Source of the DNA: Priapulus caudatus
Lineage: Eukaryota > Priapulida > Priapulimorpha > Priapulimorphida > Priapulidae
Direction: 5' to 3'
DNA length: 36,386 nt
Assembly (NCBI RefSeq): GCF_000485595.1
Contig: NW_014577292.1
Location: 327,526 to 363,911 of the forward strand
Shown here one piece after another: positions 1 to 26,546 of this stretch. The position numbers and the translations under genes are program-made. Within the stretch, counting starts at the first letter, position 1, and every line of letters begins with the position of its first letter. Under the pieces are notes generated by a model. The model was not told the origin of the DNA. It saw nothing but the letters and a program-made list of their open reading frames with translations, and did no database searches.

Positions 1-63
<63 letters not shown>
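1..63. repeat. (GA)n microsatellite, cut by the window edge
   Basis: An uninterrupted GA dinucleotide run opens the window, so its full length is unknown. Positions 64-214 after it are plain AT-rich sequence with no feature I can support. Confidence 0.98.
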
Positions 64-65
<2 letters not shown>

Positions 66-214
66 CTTTAATACACTCCTGATGATATCTATGCTCCACA
101 CTGGGCTGTATATAATAACATGCTGTTATTATGTACAACTCAGTGATGCTCCCTGTACGTGAATGACACATCGCTTGATGACATCATGTAGCGCGAGTTT
201 TCATTTATTTTTAC

Positions 215-556
215 CTCCGCCAATGAGGTTATGTTTTCGCCCATGTTCGTTTGTTTGTTGGTTTGTTTGTCTGTCAACTGGAAATCTCAACAAGTTACTG
301 ACGGATTTTGATGATTTTTTTTTGAACGGGGTGGTCTTGGGCCAAGAATCAATCGATTAGATTTTGGTTGTGATCCGGATCCAGATCTTTTTTTTTTTTT
401 TTTTGTGGAGAAGACTTCGGGTGCATTCAAAATTCATCAAGGAACAAAAATCCTGGATTTTTTTTCTTCAAATTTCTTCAAATTTCATCAAACTCTATAC
501 CAGCAAGATGGGGGACTGTTACGCTGTGTAGCGAAGGTTTGCTATCTCCGATTGCC
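215..556 (+). repeat. Dispersed repeat of the 'GAGGTTATGTTTTC...TTTGTTTGT' type
   Basis: The block starts near CCTCCGCCAATGAGGTTATG, runs through a GTTTGTTTGTCTGTC stretch, an 'ACGGATTTTGATGA' segment and 'GTGATCCGGATCCAGATC', and ends near TTTGCTATCTCCGATTGCC. From memory this order of motifs matches an old interspersed repeat common in many aquatic animal genomes. Short open frames here (163-360, 405-605) are translations of the repeat and not genes. I cannot assign its class; no target-site duplication was found. Confidence 0.6.
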
Positions 557-862
557 GTTGTTTATTATATTGATTTATTTAGATAATTATATCTACATAA
601 AATAATACTGGTACAATCAATTTTGTAAGCACACTTAATTAAATAGGCATCGTGGTCTTTGCTACCTTACACTGTGTCACTAACCATACAGCAGCACGGT
701 GAACAACTGAAATCGTTTCCCACAAAACGATCCGTTGGGTGGGAAGTAATAACCGAGAGATAATACGTGCAGGCACGTGGGCAGATGCCCAATCAATGCA
801 AGTAACACAGATACACGCGTAATAAAATAAAATTAGCCATTCAGTCCACTCTTATATCTATA
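557..862. other. Intergenic, nothing recognised
   Basis: AT-rich DNA with no open frame, repeat pair or RNA-like fold that I can support. Confidence 0.5.
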
Positions 863-920
863 TTTAAAAAAATAAACCAATGTAGAGTGATATCATTCTA
901 CATTTGGTTTATTTTTTAAA
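863..920. repeat. 58-bp near-perfect palindrome
   Basis: The sequence reads TTTAAAAAAATAAACCAATG... and returns as ...CATTTGGTTTATTTTTTAAA around a GATATC centre. The arms pair almost completely, so the strand could extrude a hairpin. It may be a collapsed MITE or the remnant of two inverted ends. Confidence 0.8.
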
Positions 921-1001
921 GTAAAGTATATTGACTTACATTCATAAACTGTGGGATATAATGTAGACATGTGGTCGCACGCATGACATGTGTATGGCAA
1001 A

Positions 1002-1132
1002 ACAAAATGTTACTTAGACGAAATCACCAATTTTACATATAATGCACACACGCATGAATAGTAATATTGGCATAGACATTTTGTGCGTATTTCATCTAAT
1101 CAACATCATTTCATCTAAGTAACATTTTGTTT
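1002..1132. repeat. Short inverted-repeat element (MITE-like)
   Basis: AAACAAAATGTTACTTAGAC at 1002 onward returns inverted at about 1108-1132 as ATTTCATCTAAGTAACATTTTG and following bases. The arms are about 25 bp and enclose about 85 bp. No clear target-site duplication was seen. Confidence 0.6.
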
Positions 1133-1466
1133 ATAATTTCTAAGCTGCCAAAATAATTCCGAATTTGGCTGCACTGCAGCATCGTCGCACTGTGAATCGA
1201 TTTTCGTTCATATCGATCGTTTGTTGCCAGGTATATTAATATGTATATTTCCACGATCCATTATGAATCAATATATATCCCTTATGCTACATATTTCTCA
1301 TTCTTTCTACAGCAATTTAGCATACGGCTGCAGACTATATAACCCACGAGATAAAACTTTCTATATAGGCTAACAGGAGGAAAATGAAATAATTTAGATG
1401 TATTTAACACAGAGCAGTAATTTTATTCGTCAAAATTACAGCAATAATTAATTAATATTACGTTTG
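1133..1466. other. Intergenic, nothing recognised
   Basis: AT-rich DNA with no supported gene or repeat structure. Confidence 0.5.
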
Positions 1467-1648
1467 CAGGGGCGTGTACAGGGGGGTGGGGGTCCAGGGG
1501 GTCCGGACCCCCCACCCTGCTCGCGCAGAAAACGCATCTGAGGGGGTCTAATTTCAAAAATGTTGGGACCCCCCCCCCTTCGCGTGCTCGCAAGTTTGGG
1601 TTACGGTTAGACCCCCCCACCCTGCTACAAATCCTGTACACGCCCCTG
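1467..1648. mobile_element. 182-bp GC-rich MITE with 16-bp terminal inverted repeats
   Basis: The ends are CAGGGGCGTGTACAGG and its exact reverse complement CCTGTACACGCCCCTG. GTTTG flanks both sides (1462-1466 and 1649-1653), giving a candidate 5-bp target-site duplication. The interior holds runs of G and C that repeat a 'GGACCCCCC' theme twice. The element is non-coding; open frames across it come from these runs. Its superfamily is not assigned because five bases of duplication do not discriminate well. Confidence 0.8.
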
Positions 1649-1894
1649 GTTTGTTAGCAATAGTATAATCATTAGTATTACTCTACCTAATCATAAGTAA
1701 GAGAGCAATTAAAGCACAATCACAGACGGAGATAGTTATCCAAATTTAGTACGCCCATCTCACTGTTGACAAATACACAAAGAAATATGTATGCGCCAAG
1801 ACTATACCCATAAATATTACGCTAAAGCGTTTCAGCACAGACGCTGACTACGAATCACTACGCTAAATATACAAGCAGTAATTGTGTTTGTGAA

Positions 1895-1976
1895 TACCTG
1901 GGAGCCGTTGTCAGAAATATCGTAAAGTTAGCGCTAATGTTAAGACTAATTTTGTTTTCTGACAACGGGCCCCTGG
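1895..1976. repeat. Fold-back element, GTTGTCAGAAA family, copy 1
   Basis: CTGGGAGCCGTTGTCAGAAA at the left is answered by TTTTCTGACAACGGGCCCC at the right, with a short AT-rich loop between. The same termini occur at 2336-2466, so this is a small family and not a chance hairpin. Confidence 0.65.
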
Positions 1977-2335
1977 ATCGCACCACTCAGAAGACTACAG
2001 GGCGCGCACACACGACTCAATTCGAATTTATTTCCACCACTCAGTGCATGACCTGTTACACGAGATAGTCTTCGTTCCTCATTATTTTCCTGCATAAAAA
2101 ACGGTCAGGAACCCGTTCAACCAAGGGATGGCATCGCATATATCTGGTTGTGCGTGTCAACGGAGACAGCTCATTTTTAATTACTGTCCGAGTCTGTCTC
2201 GACAACTAAAATTATTATCTGCTGGATGACAATAGACTATACACATAAATAATACACACACGAATAATAACGCAACAGTAAGAACAGCAGCTAGGAGTGA
2301 TAAATGGATTATTTCCACGACCACAAAATCAGTAA

Positions 2336-2466
2336 AGCCATTGTCAGAAACATCACAAGAAAATCATCATCACATCTAAAATGTCATAACGTTTAAAGTG
2401 TCGTGCAAAAGTCATGGCATTTTCGACTTATGATATTCATAATTATGATATTTCTGACAACGGCTT
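2336..2466. repeat. Fold-back element, GTTGTCAGAAA family, copy 2
   Basis: AGCCATTGTCAGAAACATCA at 2336-2356 pairs with TGATATTTCTGACAACGGCT at 2446-2466. The loop of about 90 bp differs from copy 1. A weaker related stretch, GGGACCATTGTCACAAACAT, appears near 13467 in an NSF intron. Confidence 0.65.
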
Positions 2467-2705
2467 CCTGGTTCCTATGTGACGGAAGCATTTCTGCACC
2501 ATGCATTTTTTCACGCCACCTGCTTGTTATGACAACTGCCCTAAAAATGACTGCTGTTGCATATGTAATATCCCTTGCATGCAAAAATTCGCCTTAATTA
2601 TAGGCCTATAAGCACGATGCAGCTGTATAATTTAATATTACGATACTAATTAATTCACAAATCCGGGCTAAAGCTACTTGTGATGAATATAAACAAAGTG
2701 TAACG

Positions 2706-2723
2706 ATATATATATATATATAC
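2706..2723. repeat. Short (TA)n tract
   Basis: A pure TA run in AT-rich intergenic DNA. The stretch 2467-3032 around it holds no other feature I can support. Confidence 0.9.
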
Positions 2724-3032
2724 ATATGCCCGTATTACACCGTATATATCACTTCTTCATAATGTCATTTTATTATAGGTTTGTAATATTCATTTAATTT
2801 CACAACTGCCAAAATCGACTGTATCGTATTTGTTGTAAATAACAGCTAGATTTTTTTACACAATTTCTGCAAAATATGCATACGCTTGAATTCGCAGCAC
2901 ACATACAACAGTAAACCCACACAGAGCGAGATATATTTATTGCATTTACGAGCAGGCATTTCACAATGCGCCCACACATAGGAGAACATACATAATAGAA
3001 TGTCGTCTCTGCAGCTGCGATCAAGCACGAAC

Positions 3033-3058
3033 CCACACACGCGCGCGCGCACACACGC

Positions 3059-3095
<37 letters not shown>

Positions 3096-3135
3096 CCTAC
3101 ACACGCACACGCACACGCACACGCACACGCACACG

Positions 3136-3166
<31 letters not shown>

Positions 3167-3168
3167 TG
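3033..3168. repeat. Compound CA/CG microsatellite
   Basis: Blocks of (CG)n, (CGCA)n, (CACACG)n and (CA)n follow each other for about 135 bp. Alternating purine-pyrimidine DNA of this type can adopt Z-form. Several overlapping frames (for example 3000-3260 plus and 2846-3289 minus) are open only because the repeat lacks stop codons; their HTHAR and CVCVCV peptides are artefacts. Confidence 0.95.
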
Positions 3169-3604
3169 GAACCATAGCTCTGGGGGTGGAGATGGCCACA
3201 ATTATAGCGGCAGCTACCACCAAATTTTGGAGAAGATACAAAAACATGTATAGAATGTAAATAATCGTACGATAAATTCTTGCATCCATACATTACGGTA
3301 ATCTTATGTTATTTTTTTAAATAATAAAAAAGACATTCTATTGTTAATGGGATTTCAACAGAACTGTAAAGAACACAAATTATACAAAAACTGCCATGCA
3401 TAAATAATGGGAACTGCTATCATTTGAAAATTTGATCTACAATTTTAATACAAGAAGAAACCGGTTTTAAACAGTGCTAAAGTTAAAAGTGCAACATAGT
3501 TTTTACCACATCATGCATTACAAACATTATACTGACCGCACACGACTGAGACTTTCAGCAAAGCCTGCAGAGCACCCATACAAGAATCTACGCTAATGTT
3601 ACAC

Positions 3605-3605
<1 letters not shown>

Positions 3606-3648
<43 letters not shown>
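3606..3648. repeat. (AT)n microsatellite
   Basis: A TA/AT run of about 40 bp. The region 3649-4666 beyond it is AT-rich with no gene. A loose inverted pair (CTGGTTTTGAACAATG near 3893 against AAATAGTTTTTTTTTAAACC near 3975) hints at another decayed element but is too diverged to delimit. Confidence 0.9.
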
Positions 3649-3649
<1 letters not shown>

Positions 3650-4666
3650 AAGTATTAGAGCAGTCTATGCTACACATCCGCGTTTTCTTGCCAAATCCTG
3701 CTACACAAATCACAAGGGCTATAACGCGTACACGCACTTCTGTGTGGCAAGACATCACAGGTAATTGGAATGCACTGAGTAGGTAATGTCCTAGGTAATA
3801 AGTAACACGGGTCTCCAACATGTCATGCAAGAAAAGTTGTGAATATTTGCAAATGATGTTGTTAGAAACTTAAGCTGATAGAAAACCAACAAACTGGTTT
3901 TGAACAATGTATTTTTAAATCAAAATAATGGTTTTTAATAACTTATTAATTTTCATAACCATCATAATTTTTAAATAGTTTTTTTTTAAACCAGACTAAT
4001 TCAAGCACCAATTATAGGTGAGGAGATTATAAAGTGAAGGCTTCTCAGTTAAATTGGGTTTAATTTATGCTACATATACCGAATTTCACTGTTCAATTTC
4101 AATAAGTAATAGAAATAAAACAGAAAACTAAACACCCGTCTTAAAATCGGGTTGATGTTTCCACTATGCTAGTTCACTAGATGCTCAGTTATTACCATCA
4201 AAGTGAATACGAATTTGCAATTTTAGCTTGTACTATTAGTGTCAGTAAAATTATGCACTATTTCCGTTACATATTGGGTTTTCCATTTCAAAAGTTGCCA
4301 GTATTATGTACAAGATTACTTTCATTGTAAGCCCAATAGCGAGAATAAATTTAAACAATAAAACTTATGTAAAACGACATACACAGCGCCAGACAATGCA
4401 AGCAAAGCGGCCGCATGAGGCCTTGCACAAAAGATGACATACGTTAACGGAGTCTTGAACTTGAGAGTAAAATACGTGTTTAATTTTAATTCATATAACT
4501 GAAAGAAGTTGTTTTATATCTAAACTGGAATTGCCTAAAATTAACATTTAAAATGGCACAGGCCGCACAGTTATAATAATAATGACAACGAGAAGGGTCA
4601 CGCACCATGAAACTTGATTCGGGCCCAACATTTCCCAAAGCCGGCCCTGCACACACCACCTTACTC

Positions 4667-5035
4667 TAGGGGTGGGACGATACGAGTAGCTCCCGATACG
4701 ATCTATATTACGATACAACCTTCACGATATGATACGTATAGCGACACTATTAGGAGAAACTACCTAGAAAACTATACACTCATCTGAGACTTTACCAATC
4801 ATGTGAACGATTACACAACAGTAACGCAGTGTGCTTAATAAAAACATGTACTGCTATGAAATTGAGAATTATGTTATGTTTCTCGTTTTTGAATGAGACT
4901 ACGCTACTAAATGATATGGATTTCATTCAGTAGAGTTTTGATACGTGTATTGTGAATAGTCAAACCTAACGATATGTGTATCTTCAAGGTCTGTATTGTT
5001 ATACATGGATCTATCAATGAATCGTCCCACCCCTA
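4667..5035. mobile_element. hAT-type MITE just downstream of NSF
   Basis: The termini are TAGGGGTGGGACGAT and its inverted form ATCGTCCCACCCCTA. The flanking 8-mers CCTTACTC (4659-4666) and CCTTATAC (5036-5043) match at six of eight positions, as expected for an aged 8-bp hAT duplication. At 369 bp with no open frame it is non-autonomous. The interior repeats a 'CGATAYGAT/CGTAT' theme. It lies about 100 bp beyond the NSF stop, so it may fall inside the NSF 3' untranslated region. Confidence 0.8.
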
Positions 5036-5133
5036 CCTTATACAATCATGTTTTCGGTTAGATGACATATGATACATCCATATATATATAAATAAAGATA
5101 GAGCCCTAGAGATGCTTTTACGAGCAAGGTCAC

Positions 5134-20501
<15,368 letters not shown>

Positions 20502-20557
20502 TCTTCAGAGCAGTGACCAACGGAATTGATATCGAGATTATATGCCGAGCACAGAAG

Positions 20558-20569
20558 TTATGCCAGCAT
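20558..20569 (-). promoter_or_regulatory. Possible upstream ORF (Met-Leu-Ala-stop)
   Basis: On the minus strand, ATG CTG GCA TAA lies 56 nt before the proposed NSF start. If the NSF 5' untranslated region reaches this far, the three-codon frame could lower translation or force reinitiation. Whether it is transcribed cannot be seen from sequence. Confidence 0.3.
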
Positions 20570-22367
20570 CCGTTAACTCCGAGAGCTGGATGGTAAATGA
20601 CTAGTAGTTAATCTGCCAACCAACCACAGCACTCTTCGCATCAGCTGTGGCACTATCCTGAATATGCAGTAAGTCGTGCAGATATCATCCACTGCTGCCC
20701 ATCCCTCACGACTGTCTACAATAAAAAAAGGGGAAAAATGGCTTCATATGCGAAACACACTAGCGTTATTTCCAAACGTGCGATCCAATACGGCAAAATT
20801 TTATACGTGGTTATCTTGACATTACCATGGTGAGTAAAATCAATTATCACGCCTTCAACACAAAAATGATTGATTTACTTCACGCTGGCTCAGCTTCACA
20901 ACAGCACGACACGCCAACGTAATACACGATGTATACACACGGTGTATGAAGCTGCCAACCATTTTACGTACGTAAGCGACCACGAGAAGACTACAGAATG
21001 ACGCCTATGCTGGCATTAAACTCTGGTGCTATGGTAGAGTATAGACCTGCTCCTCAGTGTCAGGATTTCTAGCGGAAATCCATAACCCAGGATGAAATAT
21101 TTGCCCACATGCAGCACAATGTAGCAGCTGCGCGAGCTTGCATGCCTGTCTGCCTGTCTGCCCTTCCTCCCGCACTCGCGTGGTACGAAAGACAGTGTAA
21201 GCAAAATTGTGATTCTCAGCGGTGATCATACGGGCAAGGCCCCACAATTGATGCGCCCAACCGACACGACCACACCATTAACCCCTGATGCACAGGGTGG
21301 GCTAAAATATCTACATTTATACAGATGCGTATTCAATCACCATTATTGCAATATGAACGTAATACAATATATACTTTACTGTTAGAAAAAGTCACTAAGA
21401 CAAAATATAAAGGGATGGACTGCCACCTAAAAATATATTAAATCGTGCACGTACATGTACTTTTTTGGCCAAGCCAAGTTTACGTGAACATGTAACGATC
21501 GGTAGAACGTCATTGATCCACGAAGTAAATTTATACACCAATGAATTGCATTTGCACTTACAATAATTGGTAGTATGCCTGAGCAATATACATATTCTGG
21601 CTGACATTATTCAACATTACACACGCTGTATAAAGGCATATATCATATATCATATATTATACGATATATATATATATGCCTATAAGATGTCTGTTACGTT
21701 TTTGTTTGGTGGAAAAATCGATATGCAAGAGTTTCAAGGCTATTATTCAAAATCATTTATAATATAAAAGTGCATTTAACTTTACATGAAAATGACAAAG
21801 CTATTCCTCGACATTATGAAACATGTTACTGTTAGTCTTTTGGAGTGTACACTGATCAAACGAAACCGTCTCGTGGTGCACAACTCAACAGTTCACAGCG
21901 AACGCTAGAAACTATATTAATGCTAATGTCTCCAACACAGATGGTTCTTCACTTGCAGATACACATTTTGTTTGACAGAAAAATGTGACGCAAATGGTTT
22001 CAAAGTCAATTCTTACATACTTATCATGTTAGAATATACATTTATTCACACTTTGTTATAACATGTACGGCTAAGAAATAAACTCTGCTCTGCTACAAAC
22101 AATTAGAAAACGAACAGAAGTTAACAGGGACACATACTACAGTGTATCAACAGCAAAGCTGCCATTTCATATCCAATACAATTGTGACTGATCAATGAAT
22201 CCCTACTGTGGCAACATGTGCCAGCTGCGCCTGCCTGTCTGCAACACTAGCAAATTCTCTCTAGAATCTAGATGATCGCATAAATATTAAATTGCATTGT
22301 ATAAATTTTAGCAAGTATTTCATAATTATATAATAAAATTGATATTATTATACAATTATAAAATTTA
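20570..22367. other. 5' flank of NSF, nothing else recognised
   Basis: This should contain the NSF promoter, but no TATA box or CpG-rich island could be tied to a start site. AT-rich runs occur near 21640-21680 and 22270-22370. Short open frames show no homology that I recognise. Confidence 0.5.
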
Positions 22368-22924
22368 ACAAGAGCCGCAGAGCGACTGGGCTCATCTGAG
22401 GTACATTTGACCTATCCTGCCGGGACATTCTCCTCACTCTGTTCCGATAGATGGCGTGCATACTGACTAGGTGCAGGAAATAGATAATCCGAACTAGTTG
22501 CTACCTTCGTTTAGCCCATGCTGTGATACTATCAGCCACCCACCTGCGAGGTAGGCCTATTTATAGTTGGCGTTATTCAAAAACAGACGTTTGCGTAAGT
22601 GCTATTGATATTGTATTCCCAACGTACAGAATCTCATATAGAGAATGGTCAAAGTTCATATATGATTTAAGGCGCGTAAACGTTGTTCAAGTAAGTTTTG
22701 CATGCAGAATTTCACTGTAAAATTTAAGTCTTCCACGACCACACAAGTACAATCAAACACAGTTCAGTCCTTTGTTAACAGTCAACAAATCCATGTTTAA
22801 CCCTCCTCTTGAGGGTCAAAAGGTTATCAGACACTTACTCTTCGCACATCAGTGGAAAGCACATTTCATGGTCCTTTCAATAAAGTGATAAAAATGGTAG
22901 GTCAGTGCTGAAACAAAAAAGTTT

Positions 22925-23356
22925 TCCACTCTGTCCATTAAACCATGTCCTCAAAAAATGTCTGATATCTGACCTTTCCCCCACTGCCCTTTGACCTCCA
23001 ATTTCGCACTGGTGATGGGTTTCCTGCCCATCACACTATACACCGAATATTAAGAGCATAGGTCGAGCCGTTCAGATTTGTGCCGCAATTCCGTATTTCC
23101 TCCTATACCTTAAGTTAAGGGGAAAATATTCCCTCTCCGTTGACACATCTTGACCTTTGACCCTTGACCCCCAAATTGGTCATCCCGTGTCTTTTTCATG
23201 ATCCCCCCCGACGTCCCAAATATCGTGACCGTACGTCGAGCAGTTAAGATTTGTGCCCAACTGTTGACGGACACACGGACACACGGACACACGGATCACG
23301 GACGGACGCTCATGCGATTCTACAAGCTGCATCTGACTTCGACTTAGTGCTTCATC
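22925..23356. repeat. Dispersed repeat with two internal units and a GGACACAC tail
   Basis: Two related units follow each other. Each has a 'CCTTTGACC...CAAATT' segment and ends in 'GTCGAGC(C/A)GTT(C/A)AGATTTGTGCC'; the first ends near 23090, the second near 23260. A tandem ACGGACAC run (23269-23307) follows, then GCTCATGCGATTCTACAAGC. The AAGAGCCGCAGAGCGACTGGGCTCA block at 22370 usually belongs to the same family, as far as I recall, but here it is separated by about 500 bp. Widespread in marine invertebrates by memory; class unknown. Confidence 0.6.
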
Positions 23357-23449
23357 GTGAAGTGTCACGCTTACGTAGAAACGTCGTTATAACACCTATA
23401 TATACGGTAGGATGTCTATTGTCCCAGTGTACCCAGTCTATCCACAGAT

Positions 23450-24650
23450 GATAGCACCCTGATAATGTAACTTGTCCCTACAACGAGCCATGCCACGGCT
23501 AATTGCCCACATCCCACTTTAAGAATCTCGCTGTGTCCCTGTGGGGAAACTCCTGGAACAATTCTTTTCAGTTCTATAGAAGGAAACAACCCTCGAAATG
23601 CATGTCATTGGATTGCATCTCGGAGTAGCGGCTTGAGATATGGCACATGTGTTGGCAGGAAGTGGCACGTTTACGATTTCTGAACCAAGCCCATACTGAT
23701 TGTACAACTGCATTTTACCACGTGTCAGTAACCCTGCTTGGTGGGTACCAATAACACAAAACTTAAAAGCCCACTGCTTGAGAATGGCATGTGGTACCTA
23801 GACCACAGTACCGTCGAATCAGCACCTGGGTGTATCGTCTGCCACATATGAAGGACGACTCGGTGATTGCCAATGCCTCCCTCAACCGAGGTGTGGGGAT
23901 CTTCGTGCATCTACTACCGTTCTGCCCTGCGTGGGAGGAATGGAGTTGGCTAGTCTCTCTAATTTCAGGTGGAGAGAAACCATTTTAGTGTGGTTGTCTG
24001 ACCACCCACTTCTCCAGGCCACGATAAACTGGACACCAGGGGGGGGGGAGTTCCAGACTTCCTGTCCTATACCAGACCAACAGATACCATTATGCTTCAC
24101 CCTTCCACATACCAGTGCTCAGCTGCCATCATGAACAAGAGCTGGCGTTCCGCTTTTAGCTGCAGCATTTTGCAGATAGTGGCGTCACCTTCTCTCCACC
24201 TCTGGAACTTAGCATCAGACCGATTATATGTTGATGCTACTACAAGCAGGGAGATTTTCCCAGTCGAGCCATCACAAGCACATGGAATCTTCCGATTTGT
24301 ACAGGTGATGGAGGACTGAAAGTCGAGCAACCCTGCCAACCAGAGCAATCGGCTGGCTGTGCTAGATTGCAGTTTAATAGGCAAGCAAATCTTTCCTAGC
24401 ACCCATAGACTGCCTATAGGATCATGTCTATCGTAGTTAGTACAGTGGCCCCACAGTCAACTCTCGCAGGAGGAAATCTGCCCACAGCCACGAACAAAGT
24501 GTATGCCAGCTATAATCACGTGCACTAATGAGGCAATTGATGCTCATACATGGTTAGAGGTATCAGCCTATCAGGGAGAGTCCCAGGAGTGAGTACATCC
24601 AGAGAAGCCTGCCCTAGTGTTTCCTGACGAGTAACGTTATTATCGTTGTT
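23450..24650. other. Decayed coding-like block, not recognised
   Basis: This 1.2 kb is visibly less AT-rich than its surroundings and carries overlapping medium open frames on both strands (for example minus 24097-24402, with KFQRWREGDATICKMLQLKA; minus 23519-23713; plus 23931-24134). Stops and frame changes break each one. It could be the corpse of a retroelement or a captured gene. I do not recognise any domain and make no functional call. Confidence 0.3.
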
Positions 24651-24725
24651 CACAAAACTCCAGGTTTCTCTCGCAAAAAGGCAATAATAAGTCACTGTAT
24701 GTGTGTGTGCATGCGCACGTGGGTG

Positions 24726-25170
24726 CAGGGTTCTCCCTACGTTGCGCAAACGAGGCGCGCGCGCCCCTGTTTGGGAAAACTCCCCCCTGTTTCAATCGTT
24801 GCGCCCCGTTTAAATTACCTCCGCCCCCATTAAATTCCACCACAATAAAAGTTTGCCAGCGCGGGAATCGATCGTCAAGAATTCCCATTCGACCAGGACA
24901 CCCGGCGCGTGTATTTTTACCGTGCCTGCACACAATACACAAGTACAAACAGTTAACCTGTCCCACACCCAACACTAACTGTACACCGACTTGGCTATCT
25001 TATATATACAAGAACCCCAAATACCGTCTGGTGGCGATTTTACGCATTAATTAGTGGTACGGTAAAAAAACACGCCCCCCGGACCCCCTAGTTTCCCCCC
25101 TCCCCTCCCCTCCCCCCTCCCCCTTCCCCTCCCCTCCCCCTGTTTGAATTTCATCCTGGGGAGAACCCTG
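24726..25170. mobile_element. C-rich MITE with CAGGGTTCTCCC ends
   Basis: CAGGGTTCTCCC at the left returns as GGGGAGAACCCTG at the right, hAT-like termini. GGGTG lies directly outside both ends; an 8-bp duplication with one mismatch is possible if the right end is moved by one base. The right half holds a (CCCCT)n pyrimidine tract at 25086-25141, which could form a triplex or, on the other strand, G-quadruplexes. Confidence 0.7.
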
Positions 25171-25826
25171 GGGTGGGTGCGTTTGTGTGCATGCGTGCGT
25201 GCCTGTGTGCATGCCTGCATGTAGTTAATGGCCATTTGTATTATAGTTTATGCACTTTTAAATCAGGAGCCCGTCGGGCAAGTGAGCTTGCAATGTTTCC
25301 ATGCCCGCCGAGATTTCTACATGTCGCGGGCGTCGGACACCCAGCTAAATTCGAAGACTGTTTTACAATCTTTTAGCTATATATATATCATCCATGTAAC
25401 CTCTCATGACAAAATCTCACATATTTACAAGAAAACCAAATCTAGGAATGTATGACACACAAAGAAGGTATTGATGTCCTTTCCTTTACATGTGTTACGT
25501 AAAGGAGCATGGAAAGTTTCATTTAATAACATATATCGTCATGCGAGGGTCCACCAGAGGTCTACTCTGACTGTGGCAAAATGCATCTGTAATTAGCACA
25601 TGCACACATCCATTCTAAATCTAGTGTGTCATCCCTGAGGTACAGCGCAGCCCACCATGAATTACAGCAACTGACTGCATAATTATTCTGGTTGGGTCAG
25701 GTATAAACACATTGTGTGATACACTCGTATGCCACTCAAATCTACTATCAAAATTTACTTTTATGCAAACGCACGTTCTTATTCATTTAATGCATCTGTG
25801 TATAGTTTGGTGAGAGAGAACTGTAA
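25171..25826. other. Intergenic, nothing recognised
   Basis: A short GTGTGCATGCGTGCGT microsatellite at 25185-25222, then AT-rich DNA without a supported gene. Confidence 0.5.
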
Positions 25827-26543
25827 AGCTGCATTTACACTATAGATTTTTGTCAGCAAATCGTACCGATTTCAAGTGCATTCCAACTAATCCGCTGAAA
25901 ATCGATAGTGTAAACGGCGAGTCGGAGTCAAGTCGCCGAGTTGGAGAAATAGAACGTGTTCTATTTTGCAGGACTCAAACTCGTGAAATCGGCGAGTTGG
26001 ATAAATCTAATTGGCTTAAAACTTTCACGTGATACGTGGGTTGACGTAGGTGCATTGTTGTTTTTGCAATGCATGACTTAACTTGCCATAATATGTAGTC
26101 AAATTCCTCCTTTGACATCTGAAGAAAGTTTCGGTAGCTTTCCTTGTCTTCGTTTAGTAATTCGGGTAATAACCTGTTGTAAACGCCGAATTGGGGCCTT
26201 CTGCCTATCCATGGCCATACCCAATGCCTTCTTCTTCGTATTTTTTTCACCATTAACGCAAGAAGCAGACCTGTGCGCACATACGTCTTAATTCTTCCTC
26301 CATTGTCCATCTTCTTACTGCAGTGTTTCAGTACTGCAGTGCTACAATCTACATACAACTACAGTAATCGGGGTCACATCGGAGGCAAGACTAACAATCG
26401 GTACGATTTGCTGACAAAAAATCGATAGTGTAAACAGCAACTCAACACCAACTTCTATCGGGTCAAGTCGGGGGCAAAATTGGAATGCACTTAAAATCGG
26501 TATGATTTGCATGCTGACAAAAATATATAGTGTAAACGCAGCT
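25827..26543. mobile_element. PIF/Harbinger element, internally deleted (717 bp)
   Basis: The left end AGCTGCATTTACACTATAGA is matched by the inverted right end (AGCTGCGTTTACACTATATA), and similarity runs about 55-60 bp inward. TAA sits on both sides (25824-25826, 26544-26546), the 3-bp target duplication typical of PIF/Harbinger. It carries only the first part of a transposase (25975-26358 minus). The right side has a second partial copy of the terminus at about 26396-26444, so one end is duplicated. Confidence 0.9.
25975..26310 (-). pseudogene. Harbinger transposase, N-terminal fragment
   Basis: The frame from ATG at 26308-26310 reads MDNGGRIKTYVRTG, then RRRRHWVWPWIGRRPQFGVY and NRLLPELLNEDKESYRNFLQ, MSKEEFDYILWQV. 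The 'RRRRxWVxPW...RRxxFGxYxxLLxEL...YRNFLRMxxExFD' pattern is that of Harbinger/HARBI1-type nucleases. The DDE catalytic core is missing, so no active transposase can be made; a separate DNA-binding partner protein, usual for the family, is also absent. The open frame extends upstream to 26358, but the inner Met fits the family start better. Confidence 0.85.
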
Positions 26544-26546
26544 TAA

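Noticed and set aside
1423-1641. 72-codon minus-strand frame
   Set aside because: It coincides with the GC-rich MITE at 1467-1648, whose C/G runs lack stops.
2800-3293. Four overlapping open frames with HTHAR, CVCVCV or RACVRACV peptides
   Set aside because: They are translations of the CA/CG microsatellite, which has no stop codons in these frames.
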